In this document: positions 47,641-59,805 of the stretch, one piece after another
How the letters are laid out: each line of letters starts with the position of its first letter
Numbering within the stretch: the first letter of the stretch is position 1
Origin: Cladopsammia gracilis
Lineage: Eukaryota > Cnidaria > Anthozoa > Scleractinia > Dendrophylliidae
Length of the DNA: 64,000 nucleotides
NCBI GenBank assembly: GCA_022457155.1
Contig: JAJGOT010000275.1
Span: 998,001 to 1,062,000, forward strand
Reading direction: 5' to 3'
Made by a program: the position numbers and the translations under genes
Notes under the pieces: generated by a model
Seen by the model: the letters and a program-made list of their open reading frames with translations, nothing else
The model's database searches: none
Told to the model about the DNA's origin: nothing

Positions 47641-48289
47641 GAGGGTCTAAAATAGGGTTTCCCAATCCCGCTTCCCGCCACTATTTTTTCTTTCATCCCG
47701 CCATCCCGCTTGCTTCGAACATGTCATCCCGATCCCGCTTCCAAAATACTTTTTTTGCATGACAAGTCACAGTTTTTTTCCGGACGAGACGCAATTTCCG
47801 CGGGCTAATGCATTACGACCTCGGTGTTTGTTTACTGTAAACAGCAGCAGTCAGTTTAGTTTGGTAAATTAATTTACCCGCTTTTGAGTAAGTGTTGAGG
47901 AGCCAAATGAAAGTTTTCTTTATCGGAGAACAGCGCATGGACGATGACGAAGGCCCTCCATCACACCAAACTTCAAAATTTCAAATTTAAAAAACAAATT
48001 TCAACCACGCCTACTACATAGGAGTTACCCTAATCTGATAGAGAAGATTGTATGGAATATGCGGAGTGCGGAGTGTGGAGTGTGAAAAATGAGGAGTGGG
48101 GAAAATGACGAGTGGGGAAAATGACGAGTGGGGAAAATGACGAGTGTGACAAATGAGAAGTGGGGAAAATGTGGAATACGTTTTTTGTGGAAAAACATAA
48201 AATTTAAGGTGCAACTAAACTATTTTATTTTTCTTCGAGGCGACTTTTGCAAGTTTTGAAATTCACAATCTCTATATAAATACTGGAAT

Positions 48290-48320
<31 letters not shown>

Positions 48321-49864
48321 GGAATTTCAGTGGAATCCACGAGGTGGAATTTCAGTGTTGTTATCTCAAAAGTGTTGGTATTTTCATATATGCCTTTATT
48401 TCATACCATTACAACTTTTCGAACTTAATTCTGTAGCATTTTGAGTAGATAGAGCATGTTTTGAAGCCGCGCCGACATTCTTTCGTTACGAAATCTGCGA
48501 CGATAGTGTTTGCGTAGTATCTCAGGGCAATGTGCATTGCTCAATTACTACTGCTTCAATTAGGGCTGTCTGGAAAATGTTACTAGGAAGAATTTGCAAT
48601 TTCATGGCAATTTTATATAATACTTGAAAGTGGAATATGGAAATTGTGCGTGTTTGGAAGAATTACTGAAGGTGACTCTCGCTATTAGGGAACTGTTTCC
48701 GATCACAAATCAAATAGTGATCTCCAAGGTGACTGTTATAACGGGAGACTTACCGGGGCATGGGTGGTTTACAGCGCTGACTTCACTAACACCTATTATC
48801 ATCCTAACTTCTTGCGTATTCAGCGCAAAAACCCAACGTTAAACGGACTTGTTTTTATTGAACAGTCCATTTACAGAGGATCAGGCTGTTTTCTCTGTAT
48901 GCATGTATGAAAATACCAACTCTTTTGAGATAACAACACTTATTATATAGAGATTGAGAATTTCACTGAAAACTTGCAAAAGTTGCCTTGAAGACAAAAT
49001 TTTAGTTCAGTTTTACCTTATATTTTATGTTTTTCCACAAAATACGTAATCCTCATTTTCCACACTCCGCACTTTCACACTCCTAGTTTTCCACACCCTG
49101 CATTTTCCACACTCCGCGTTTTTCACACACCGCACTCCACATATTCCATATAACCGATAGAGAAAACTCTATCAAAAATAAAATTCGAAAAAAGGAAAAA
49201 TGCGCTTAAACAGAAGGAAAAGACACAAAAAGAAATTCTGCCCTTTGTGACGCAATACCAGCCATCAGTGCCAAATCTCAAACAAATTTTTATTTCAAAA
49301 TGGCACATATTGCAGAACCAACCACCGCTATGACAAATCTACAAAGAACCACCCATGATACATTTTTAAAAAGGCAAATCCTTTAAAGATACACTCCTTA
49401 GAGGAAAAATCTAAAAGGTGTCAAATAAGTTTCACAACGGGATTGTTTGTACGGCCTGTCACCCCTTGCTACGTCTTGTTTACGCATTTTAATGAGTTCC
49501 TTGAGACAAAATTGCGACACCGTGACAGGTACTTATTCGATTTGGTAAAGATAAGGACCTCTGAAATGATTTCAAAGGAAAGACAGGTTCGAAAAAACGG
49601 TTAAAGAAATCAACTATGTAAAGATCCAGACTTGTCTTCCTTCCCGGAATCGTGAAATATCCGGCGAGTGCATTGTCGTCATCCATCCCGTTTCCCACCC
49701 GGAAAAATCAAGAATTCCCGCGTCCCGCCATGAAAATGATGAACTTCCCGCTTCCCGCCCACCTCTAACCATCCCGCATCCCGCCTTCAAATTTTCTTTC
49801 ATCCCGCATCCCGGCAGTGAAAAAAGGCTTATCCCGCATCCCGCCAACCCTATGTTAGGCCCTC
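47641..49864. mobile_element. 2.2-kb DNA element with CCCGC subterminal repeats
   Basis: Ends GAGGGTCTAAAATAGGGTT and complement, flanked by TGATGA (47635-47640, 49865-49870). ATCCCGC/TTCCCGC words crowd both subterminal parts (47665-47740, 49705-49845). A second foldback of about 1.1 kb (TATGGAATATGCGGAGTGCG at 48051, inverted near 49150) is nested inside. Confidence 0.75.
48292..48320 (+). repeat. (AAAT)n microsatellite
   Basis: About seven AAAT units inside the nested foldback. Confidence 0.9.
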
Positions 49865-50009
49865 TGATGACGGTTCCAACACTCATCTTGAAATTGTATA
49901 AATTATTTTTCAGTGTAAGTCAACTATCATCAAGTTCCTTTGGACGACGGCTATACCTATAGAGTTACTTTTGTAGACTTAGCGCGTGGAGTTAGAGTTA
50001 AGCCTCAAA

Positions 50010-50095
50010 ATCCTGAATTCAAGATTTTGGAAAGCCGAAATCCTGAATTCAAGATTTTGGAGAGCCAAAATCCTGAATTCAAGATTTTGGATTTT
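50010..50095 (+). repeat. Triple ~30-bp tandem repeat
   Basis: AATCCTGAATTCAAGATTTT occurs three times with GGAAAGCC/GGAGAGCC spacers. Confidence 0.9.
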
Positions 50096-50428
50096 TAGAA
50101 CAATGGACAATTTTACAGTTACTTTACACCTACTATGCTAATGGTCGCTTCAAGGGTCGAAGTTTTTAGTCTTCTATTATCAATGTTAAGTGACCAAAGG
50201 TCTACATTGGTTCCTAAAATCGCAGCAAAAATCGCTCTTGTGAACGGGCCTTAAGTCTGCTATGCTGTGTATTTTGGATTCCAGAAAATCAGCTCTATTG
50301 ATCCTAAATTAATTTTTAAATCCATAGACTGGAAAAGTGCGGATACCAAAGAAACTTACCATAAGAAATGAATTTAATAGTAAAGAACACTCAACATTTC
50401 AGACTGCATTCCTTTTAAAAATTGGTTG

Positions 50429-52138
50429 TCATGGCCCCATGGCGTGTCGTATATGTAAAAAGAAATCTTGGGATGCGTGGCATCCACCCTGTTCCTCGTA
50501 TGCCCGAGGGTTAATAAAAATTCCCCCATTCCGAATTACACGTGCTTTTCTTTCTTCATTTGCGCTTTCATCACTGAAAAGCGTGCAAACGTTGTTTTCC
50601 CCCAAATCTTTGACGTATTTATCAGCGATTGGCTCAAGTTTCTTATCAGTATTCATGAAAAAATCGTAGCCCTCGCCGAAAATCAAGCAGGTCGTGTTCG
50701 TGTGAAGATGCAAAACTTTTTGTCGCTCTGGAGGCAACTTGGAAGACTCAGAGAAGAGGTACCGTCAAGGAAAAAGTCACCCCACAACTCCAACCGAAGG
50801 TAAGAGTTGCTTCGCAAAAAATTACATTTGTTTAGTAAAAAGAGTATAAAATTTTGCTCCACGAAGTGAACACGTGCGTTGAGCTTCTTTTCGTCTTACG
50901 ACGTCTCTGCGTTTTGGTATTACGTGGTATTGCCGGTTTGTCTTGCAATAAGCTGAGGAGTTATCTTTCAAAAAGTCTCTGGCTGTTTAATTTCGTTGAA
51001 GCTGCATATACTTTCAAAAGAACATTTTATAGTTCATCTTAAGGCCTTGAAACAAATATTCACAAAATATATTAAAATCCCTGTTAGAAATAGTTTGCTC
51101 TTTCATTGTTTACTTTTAACTGTTGATGAAACCACGTCTTATGCACTCGGTCAGTGTAAAACGCAGACTGCAGACCGGGGGTAAAATGCAGACTGAGGGT
51201 AAAATGCAGACTGCAGACTAGGGTTAGGGTTTGGGTTATTAATATTTTATTTTACCCTCAGTCTGCATTTTACCCCTGGTCTGCAGTCTGCAGTCTGCAT
51301 TTTACCCTCAGTCTGCATTTTGCCCCCGGTCTGCAGTCTGCGTTTTACACTGACCGCTTATGCACTTAAAATTCAACCTTAGTCGTCTGAAATTTAAAAT
51401 AACATAAATTGAACATTTTATCTGATCAATCGTTTATTTATATTTTCAGGAACTTCAAAGGGTATCAAAGTCAAGAACATGGCGGGCTGAAGAAACAATT
51501 CAAGAGGACAAACTGGAACATGTGAGGGATCTGTTAAAAGATAAGAAATTTGTTTATTTCATGTATTTTTTGTACAAATGGTGGCTGAACATGGCAAAAC
51601 CTGTAGTATATATTAATATCAAATATATTGATTCTGAGGAAGAGCGAAAGTCGGATCTCCCAGTGCTAATTGACTGAATCTACTCATCAAATTGACATGA
51701 AGAACCGGGGGTTATTGAAGTTTATTCATTTTGCTGAATAGCGCACTGACTGCTAATTGTCTGAACTGTCAAATCAGCATAGGTTTTGCAATGGGATGGA
51801 GGTCTTGGGTAAAATAACTTCTGACAATTCTAATTGCTGCGGAACGAGCGTAGCGAGTGAGCAGCAACATAATCAGGATTTAAGAGAAATATATGAGAAA
51901 GAAATATAAGCTAGGAAAAATCTCGATTTGATCGCTTTTTACCAGAATTCACTGCGCCACGAACACATTTTGGGCCAGAATGCACTGCGCCACGAACGAT
52001 AGTCTCGCTTGCTTGCTGCTTCAAGCTCAGTGTTGGCTGTGAGATTTGTAATACAGTATTTTGGTCCAACATGTCCCAGTCGAAATCGGAACTGAAGTGT
52101 CGAAGACTACTACGAGTTGAGCGGGGACTGCGAGGCAT
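50429..52138 (-). CDS. Possible two-exon gene, unknown protein, 164 aa
   Basis: Exon 1 52138-51943 starts at ATG (MPRSPRSTRSSLRHF), ends AATTCTG before gtaaaaag; exon 2 50727-50429 follows an acceptor cctccag and ends at TGA (HAMGP). The phases match (1 + 2). Exon 1 encodes a Ser/Arg-rich start, SDFDWDMLDQ, and a direct repeat RGAVHSGPKCV / RGAVNSG. Exon 2 has mixed, globular-looking composition (TTCLIFGEGYDFFMNTDKK, NNVCTLFSDESANEERKARV). No domain recognised. The intron contains a foldback element with target duplication. The splice is a proposal; each exon could instead be part of a different gene or a chance frame. Confidence 0.35.
51148..51356. mobile_element. 209-bp palindrome, 10-bp target duplication
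   Basis: Arms of CGGTCAGTGTAAAACGCAGA and repeated TGCAGACTG words are inverted around TTAGGGTTTGGGTTATT. CTTATGCACT flanks both sides (51138-51147, 51357-51366). Confidence 0.85.
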
Positions 52139-52639
52139 GGTGATAGGACCGTTGAATGGCAAAGATTTTCGAAGATTGTACGGAATAAAAGACAAATTTA
52201 TTTTGAAATCACTCCGACAGGGGTCGATGAGACTGAGCTGAGCTGAGCGCTTGGGGACGCGAAACCTGAGCTGAGCTTGGGAGACGCGAACACACAGTAA
52301 TTAACCTAAATTTTCACACCTTCCTCGTGGTGAACGCGTCCTTTACTCAACAATATTCCACAGACATTGCAGGAACTTGATGCGTGAATTACAAAACAAA
52401 ATTAGTCTTATGAGCTGGAATTTTCGTCGATTCATTCCGGTTACATTTGCTTTGCTTCCCCTCAAAAAACGAAAGAGAAAATTCTGTAATACCAGCGAGA
52501 CGATAAAACAGCATTGTTACAACAAATTTACCGCAGCAATTACTATCTTTTGGATACACTAGTATCAGCCATCATTTGGACGTCGAGCAATCGTTTGATT
52601 TTAATATTCGGTTGATAATTTGACGATTTTAGTTTACGG

Positions 52640-52668
52640 CCTGTTTGTTTGTTTGTTTGTTTGTTTTG
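52640..52668 (+). repeat. (TTTG)n microsatellite
   Basis: Six to seven TTTG units. Confidence 0.9.
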
Positions 52669-52849
52669 TTTCGGTGAACATATCTTTATGCAAAACAAAT
52701 GTCAAAATATAATATAATTTAATTGCTTACAAAACTTCACTTACAAAGGAAATACGATTTTTTTTGGTCGATCGCTTTGCGTGTTGGTATAAACGTAACA
52801 GTTATAACCTCAGTTGATGTGGTGGGTGTGTATCTTTAAGGTGGCACTG

Positions 52850-53560
52850 ACAGTTGATCAATTGCAAATTCCTAATTTTGACAAGTCAAATTATTTGTTT
52901 CCATGGTCACATTGGCTGTTATAAAAGTAACTTTCCTCTTCAAAACTCTCATATTAACGTGGCACTGACAGTTTTTTGAAAACTTCTTTGTTCAGTACCT
53001 GTCAAATTAGATGATCAAATTGTCTGTTATAAAGAACTTTCCTTTTCAGAATATTGTTTCTATTTTCCTCGGTAATTTTTTACTTTGAAACAAAGTATGA
53101 TTTGGTACCAATTAGATGCTCAAAATGAAGGTTTGTATTTTGTCCACAAATTCACGAGTTTTTCAGAAACACGATTAAAAATACTTCAGTTAATTTTTCA
53201 ATTTAACTAACGTCTGGCATTGTGTTAAGAATGAAGCCAAGCAATTGTCTGTTGAATGTTCTAAATTGAATCACTTGCTCCAAACTTAGCCAAACGGTCA
53301 TTAAAAAAATTGATAAATTAGGCTCGTGCGCAATTCATTGTATTGCTAGAATGAAAATGGAAACGTCAAATTGGCTGTTATAAAACAACTTTCCTTTTCA
53401 AAATTATTTCAGTCAATTTAGAAGGAAAATATTATTCAATTATTTTTCAATTTAACTCTAAAGTCTGTCATTGTGATAAAAATGGAATCAATTAGGAATA
53501 TATATTTAAAGACGCTTGTCGCCTGTCAGTGCCTCCTTACAATTATTCACACGTTTCCTA
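52850..53560 (+). repeat. Degenerate repeat field F, left part
   Basis: Words GTGGCACTGACAGTT, TGGCTGTTATAAAA, AACTTTCCTTTTCAAAAT and AAGCAATTGTCTGTTGAATG recur at irregular spacing. Related units (AGCGATTGTCTATTGAATGT; CTTGCTCCAAACTTAGC) occur at 56495-56720, so the field spans the Penelope relic and TIR element inserted between. Confidence 0.55.
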
Positions 53561-53869
53561 TACGATTGACAAGAGAACGAAGGCCTGTACAAGTTGCGTT
53601 CTTTCTTTTTCACTTGCTTTTTCTTTAATTCACGGAAAATTATTCTAAGTCGCGCATGCTAAAGAATTATTAGGTAGCTTTTTCCTGAGATTGAGTGCCT
53701 GCATATGTTCTCTTGTCGATTGTACGTATATTCAGGAACTTAGTTTATATAAAGCCCCGATGTCTGGTTTTGAGGAAAGCCGGTATTTTCGATGATCGAT
53801 ATAGACATTGCAAATTATTTAAACCCCGGAGTACCAGTAGTCTGTCTAGTGTGATCGTCTGGGTTAGTG

Positions 53870-54420
53870 TAGTTCTGAAACTAAGAACTGTTGTTCGGTT
53901 GATAATGACTGACGTTTCGACAACCTGAGCGGAAGTCGTATGCAGAATCATGAATTGTAAAGTACTATGCTTTACGACAACTCGGCTAACAAATTTTAAA
54001 GACAAAGATGAACCTAGCGACAGACAAGGAGCAGTATACAATATCTACTGTCAGAAATTTGAACATACGACTGAGTGGAGTACACAAACGAACGACGTCA
54101 ACAATCACATTGCTGAACATCATTTACACACTAATCCGGCACAGAATTGACTGGGACTCTGCCGAACGCGTTACCTATAATACGGACAACTAATTTAGAA
54201 CAAACACCACTGAACTGATGCCAACGTAACAGCTGCCTACAAAGACTTTTCGACAGAACAGACAAACAATACACGGATCGAAAATCACCAATCACTGATT
54301 CGAGTCTCAACGGCCAATAACATCATACAATTCATATCAGTGGCTCTGAAGATGACTTCCGCTCAGGTTGTCGAAACACCTGTCATTGTCAACAACAACA
54401 GTTCTTCTTAGAACTACAAT
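53870..54420 (+). mobile_element. Penelope-like retroelement relic (C-terminal part)
   Basis: Inverted ends: ACTGACGTTTCGACAACCTG then AGCGGAAGTC at 53908, complement at 54350-54380, with GTAGTTCT/AGAACTAC further out. Broken frames read DRQGAVYNIYC, NNHIAEHHL and DWDSAERVTYNT, matching the endonuclease-region tail of Penelope-like elements. Frameshifted. Related terminal fragments at about 59025-59065 and 63755-63800. Confidence 0.7.
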
Positions 54421-54984
54421 GTAGACCTGTTATACAGACCAAAGGAAAACTCAAACCAAAAGCTATCCTTTTAGGAAGAACAACAGATAATGCTTTGCAG
54501 TTTAGTCAACCGTTTTTTCTTGGTTGCTCAATTTAAATTCTCAGAAAAAGAAGTTTCGGGTTTTTAAATATCGTTTATTCTTCAATATCAATATTTAAAC
54601 CATTTTAGGAGGACTTTTTGTAAAATGAAATGGAAACTCTCAAAATTACTGACACATCTTTTCCTATGATCTCAATTTGAAAAAGTTAGACACACACTAA
54701 AATACCTCGCAAAGTTTCCTTAGAAAGAATAACGTGGCGTTAACTTACGACATTGTAATTTTTTTTTATAGTTTTTTAGAAAATGTTCTGTTTTGATTCT
54801 GCCGGATATTTTATTTAACATGCACTTACCTCAGTGAATTTGGACAAGAGACGCAGAACCGATCGATTATTTCGACTTTGGTTCCGTTTATTATTATCAT
54901 GGTCTGTATAACCCCTTTATTTAATTTAGGCCATTTATACTTGTTTCTATAATAAATTTCAATTGACAAAAAGAAACGTGTTTA

Positions 54985-56362
54985 GGGAGCATTCATAATT
55001 TATCTAGAGGGTGGGCTATGATGATTTCCTTAATTTTTTTCTTTCATTTTTTAAAGCCCCCCCTCATTATCTCAGGATTTTTTTCCTGACCCCCCCTCAA
55101 GCGATGCTGATTTATCAAAAGAAATATCATAGCCCCCCCCCCCCCCTCCCCCAGCACATAAGTACCACTTGTCTAACTCACCCTTAGCCATTTCAAAGTC
55201 TTGTGAAAGGTATACTGTGCTTACTGAGCTTTATTAACTGGTAATTAACATAGTAAATCAGTAACAATCAGTATGATATTGGAGAACTATACATGGAGTT
55301 TATCAAGGATGCCTGCATTGTAAAGAAAGGAAGAAAGTGCATTTCATGTGGTAATGGCTGGCTTGGTTCTGTGATGGACAGTAGGATTCCGCGCCCTTTT
55401 CCAGATGTTGAGACATTCAGATATAAAAGTGTTTTTGAATCTACTGCTTGTTTGGATGGAAAGCCTCGACCTGTGGACGACTTTATGCCAAGGGCACAAA
55501 TTAAGAAATTTTTTGCAGAAGGAAAGTTGGCGACTGCAAAAGAGATAGCTGAATTTTCTGTAGCTTTTGTGGTTTCTGAGGAGCTGGTCAAGAATTACTT
55601 AGAACATTTAAAACACCTTTCTTTTTGCAAAAAACTAAGAGTTCAGGAAACTGCTCAGAAGAGGCGCGTGCGAGCAACGAAGAGCTATGAAGATTATAAA
55701 TGGGCGGAACTTCTTCTGACTGGAGGCCTAAATTCCCTTTACGTTTCAGAACTTGACTATATTTGAAAAAACACTCGTTGCCTTGGAAAAAAAAGCTGAA
55801 AAAAGAAAAACTGGAAATAATTACCACCCATTTGAAAAATACAAGGACTGAGGCACTGAGAACAATGACTGTCACGGGGCAACGTCTGTTACAAGAGCCA
55901 GAAGCAGTTGACGATGATGATGATGACGAAGGCAACGACATTGTCTTGGGGGAAACATGGAGTGAAGAGAGTGAGAGTGAGGAGAGCGAGTTTGAGGAGA
56001 GTGAGAGTGAGGAGAGCGAGAGTGAGAGTGAGGAGGGTGACGAGAGTGTATTTGAGCCACTTGCAAAAAGACCTTGCAGCACAAGAAGTGGGCGTCATGC
56101 GTCAAGTTTTATACTGTAGGCCAAGCTCTGTATTTGTTGTAATTAAATAAAAGACAGGAATTATAAGAGCGTTCAACAGCATATTTTCATTTTCTTTTTT
56201 CCTGGGGTAAAAAAAGGGTGCCCCCCCCCCCCCCCCCCCCCATGCTCGATGTAATTTTTATTGGCAATTTTCCACAGCCCCCCCTAAATCAAAGTAGGGA
56301 AAAGTAGTGACCCCCCCTCAAAATCATCATAGCCCCCCTCTAGGTAAATTATGAATGCTCCC
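54985..56362 (+). mobile_element. TIR DNA element with TTA duplication, carries a broken ORF
   Basis: Left end GGGAGCATTCATAATTTA at 54985 is matched inverted at 56362, with similarity continuing about 40 bp through ...GGGCTATGATGATTT. TTA lies directly outside both ends (54982-54984, 56363-56365), the 3-bp target typical of PIF/Harbinger elements. C-runs lie near each end (55132-55146, about 56221-56240). No transposase was seen, so it is probably non-autonomous. Confidence 0.75.
55293..56119 (+). pseudogene. Frameshifted ORF carried inside TIR element, unknown protein
   Basis: The first frame, 55293-55766, gives 157 aa beginning MEFIKDACIVKKGRKCISC. A second frame overlaps at about 55763 and continues to 56119. 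The break lies in a run where ELD-Y is followed one frame over by LKKHSLPWKKKL, so a small indel split one ORF. The part around the break (ELLLTGGLNSLYVSELD, then KKHSLPWKKKLKKEKLE) resembles a SAP-like helical motif common in uncharacterised cnidarian repeat proteins. The tail is an acidic Asp and Glu/Ser repeat (DDDDDDEGND; ESEESE units) ending KRPCSTRSGR. It is bounded by the TIRs of the host element. Function unknown. Confidence 0.6.
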
Positions 56363-56494
56363 TTAGAGTAAAATTTAAAACCAGACATTGGGTATTATAA
56401 ATGGGCTCTCTTAAATTTAGTTTAAGTGGGGGAAAAGACGTTTTCCTGTTGGCATTCGATGTAGCACAGAATGAAACATTTTAGTTTGATTTTG

Positions 56495-56720
56495 AGAAAT
56501 TGGTCTCATGCACAACAAGATCTCAAGGAAGAAAACGGAGCCAAGCGATTGTCTATTGAATGTGCTAAATTATATGGCTTGCTCCAAACTTAGCAAAATT
56601 TATTATTTTGGGAAATTGGGCTCGTAAACAATTCGATCTAACGTTAGAATGAAAACGGAGTCGAGCAATTGCCTGTTCTAATTTATTTCACTTGCTCCAA
56701 ACTGAGCAAAACATCATTTC
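56495..56720 (+). repeat. Degenerate repeat field F, right part
   Basis: Two units of about 110 bp sharing GCTCCAAACT(T/G)AGC and GAGC(C)AAGC(A)ATTG words with 53220-53330. Confidence 0.6.
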
Positions 56721-57348
56721 TCTGCTACAACAGTTAAACGGCCAACGGTTAAAGGTTTTGTTATTGAAAGCAACATGGCGAGTTATAAAAAAAAAAATGT
56801 CCAGCATCGAATGAAATCAGAAGCAAAAATTAAACAATAAGAGAACTTTCAAGTTAAAAGTTTAAATTTCGTTATCCAAAACGTTTTATCCAGTATGCAA
56901 TCAAATTTCACGAATTTAATAGCTTGCCATGTTTCTTCCAATATAGTCTTTGTATATAGTGTCTCGTATACGAATTTTGAAGATTGAAAGTTGGTTTTCA
57001 CCGGCGACAGAAGTATTAGTACAAAAATATGAAGAATAAACACACTTGTTCTTCTTATGCTGTCTTCGTAGGAATTGTTACGGCATAAGCATAGCCACAA
57101 GGAAAAAACTTGGTCATTTTCCCTTCGATTATGTTTATTTCGCATTAATTCCTGATGAGGACAACATAAGAAGTACGATTGTTTCTTTTTCTTATTTTTG
57201 TGTTTGTACTTGTGTCGCTTGTGAAAACCAGCGTTAAGTTGTGAGGTTCGTTCCAATAAATTTTAAGTTGCACTCCTTGAAAATTTTTTGATCACAAACT
57301 TTTCAAGGGGTTCCCAGTTAATTTTTAGTGAAACGCTGTGCAAATTTT

Positions 57349-57656
57349 TCTAAATTTTCCCGCCAAAAGACTTGGTATATGTTGGAAGAAAATTTTTGTC
57401 ACACCTTTAATTACGTTATTGAAAAAGCATTGTAGAATATAATAAGAGATCTCTTTTATTGTTGACTTCTAATTATTTATTAAATACAATACAAATGTAC
57501 AATGTTTAACATTATTGAATATTTTAAAAATAGCGCATGCATTTTTTTAAGTCTGCGCGGGAAAATTCTAGATTTTGAAAGAATGTTCGAAACATTTTTT
57601 AAGAAAACGGCGCCTTTATTTTTTCTAAGTCTTTTGGCGGGAAAATTTTAGAAATT
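57349..57656. repeat. TIR element, 308 bp
   Basis: TTCTAAATTTTCCCGCCAAA then AGACTT at the left is inverted at the right (AAGTCTTTTGGCGGGAAAAT). Confidence 0.65.
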
Positions 57657-57659
57657 TGA

Positions 57660-58455
57660 ACAGCGTTTGATGCCACGGAAAAACATTGTACATGCAACAT
57701 TTGAACTAGTTGAGTAAAATAAGCTTTTTAATAGACAATTGACAATGAAATAATTAAAGATTTCCAGAAATCGCTGAAAGAATTGTACTTAATAGTTACA
57801 GAATGAAAACCTTGTCCATGGCAAGTTTCCACGGTACAAATTGCTTGCGACTGCTACATACAACACGGCAATTTTTTAACTTTTCAAACAATCGTAAATC
57901 GATTCCGAAATACCTACGATTTTGGCACTTTACTTTATAGATGCAGCATATAAAAGCCTGTTGTAAGCAAACTTTGCACCGTGTAAATTTCCTTCAACAC
58001 AGATATAACAAACGCACTTGAACGCGAAAATGTAGAACGTTTCTCTGCAGAAAGTCAATGAAAACTATTGCTGATCGCTCATAACATTTATCTATTGTAA
58101 ACTAAAAAAGGGCCCCAATAGCGGGGAGTTGTTTCAATTGTGAAGTTCTTAACATCCTAGTATTTACACTGAGAAATCTTGTTTAATATTTTTAAAAAGT
58201 GAAAACTCGAGACAAAATTTAGAGCCAGTTCGCAGGCTTAAAACGTTGAAGTCAAACTGATTATCCTGCAGTCTGATTCAATGCTAGCAACGTATAATTA
58301 AGCAGTTGAAAGCAAAATTGAGGCTTCAACTTGAAACCTTCTTAGGCGAATCTTTGAGGACGTTATTGTTTACATTTTAATTCATTAGCATACAAATTTA
58401 CGTAGGAGAAGGCACCGTGCTAAATATGATTTGACTTTAGTTATGATCTAAGCAA
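57660..58455 (+). other. Intergenic stretch, nothing supported
   Basis: AT-rich, no family-like frame or clear repeat. Confidence 0.4.
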
Positions 58456-58456
58456 T

Positions 58457-58728
58457 AGAGCAGTTTTCAATTGAGTATCGAAAGTAATTACACAATTGCT
58501 TTGGTTTTGCATTGCTACGCTTTGTGATTGGCTAAAAAATCTCGCGCCACTTTCTCGACCAATCAGAAGTAAAACCAAAACCAATCGTGACTTGCTCGCA
58601 CGCGTTTTCCCGCCGACATGTAATTGCTTCGAGCTCTGATTGGTTCATTGGATTGTTCACGACTGCTGTGATTGGTCAGAGTAATTACTTTGGTTTTGGG
58701 TTTACGACACTCAATTGAAAACTGCTCT
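58457..58728 (+). mobile_element. TA-flanked MITE family G, copy 1
   Basis: AGAGCAGTTTTCAATTGAGT is inverted at the right end. Interior carries several CCAATCA / TGATTGG words. Copy 2 lies inverted at 60996-61279. Confidence 0.85.
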
Positions 58729-59632
58729 ATTTAGCTGTTTGCATGTAATATTTAACAAAACATCAGCCATCAAAACCTGCAAATTTGTTTGGTAGCAAAA
58801 GCGCTAATGAGCCATACATTGTTTGTTAAAGTTTGAGTTTTTTTAACAGCATAGCAGGAAAAGTATCTAGTATATCGCGCTCAAATTTCCAAAAAAAACT
58901 AATTGTGTTATACCCTTCCAAAATTCGGAGTTGGTCTTTTTGTAGCTCGATTGGAGAAATAAAATACACACTACGGTTATAAACATGACAAAACAAGGCA
59001 TGTTGTAAAAAAAATTTGATTAATGACTTGACGTTTCGTATGCTTCAACAAACATCTTCAGAAGTGACGGCTGGATATAAAACAATAAAATTTAAATGCT
59101 GTGGAGAAAGACTGGGCTATTGGATATCCATTGTAGAATTAAAGATTCAAAACCAGCTTTAAATGAAAGTGTGGGTAGCGAGAAACGTTTTTTTTTACTA
59201 GCCTTGTACATATGTTTATATTTTCTAGCAGACTTTAAGATAGGTCTGTATGTTATCATTTCTTTTAAATAAGGTTCCAATTGTCAATTGATTTGTAAAA
59301 CAAATATTACTTGGAGGTAGAAACAAGTGAATAAACGAGTCTTGATTTGACGTCTTCTAATTAGCACTTTGCAAATTCAAATCTCTTTAATTTACTAACG
59401 CGACGTTAAAAACAAGAAATATTTCACTATTCGACTTTTCAACGTACATTGAGTTGATTAAAAGAAAAAAAAAGAGGGTTAGGTTAGGTTAGGTGCACTG
59501 TAACGGAGATAAACGTTAAGAAAAGATTGCTGGAGTGAAAATTTGCAATTTGTCCCGTTTACCTATAACTCGTTCAACGCTTAGTGTATTCATGAGTTAA
59601 GAACTGAGAAAATGTTTCATAACCTTAAATAA

Positions 59633-59805
59633 TCTGACCTATTCAATTTGCATTGCGCGCCTACGTTGGTTCATCCGCCATTTTCAGGGCCCCCGAAAGT
59701 CCATAGATTGTAGATGAGAAATGAGGTGATATGCTTGCCCAAATATGGAATAGAGCCGTATCATAACAATAAGAGAAGCGCGCAATGCAAACTGGGTGGG
59801 TCAGA
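59633..59805. repeat. MITE, 173 bp
   Basis: TCTGACC...TTTGCATTGCGCGC at the left, GCGCGCAATGCAAA...GGTCAGA at the right. Confidence 0.65.

Noticed and set aside
50337..50803. 110- and 111-aa plus-strand frames
   Set aside because: They are antisense to a minus-strand frame with more protein-like composition and have no recognisable content.
51140..51356. CRISPR-like array
   Set aside because: Repeated TGCAGACTG units are arranged as a palindrome with target duplication, not direct repeats with unique spacers; the genome is eukaryotic.
56849..57256. 135-aa minus-strand frame
   Set aside because: Lys/Asn- and Phe-rich AT-driven composition, no motif, no splice context.
59478..59492. Telomere-like TTAGG repeats
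   Set aside because: Only three units (TTAGGTTAGGTTAGG); too short to mean an interstitial telomere.
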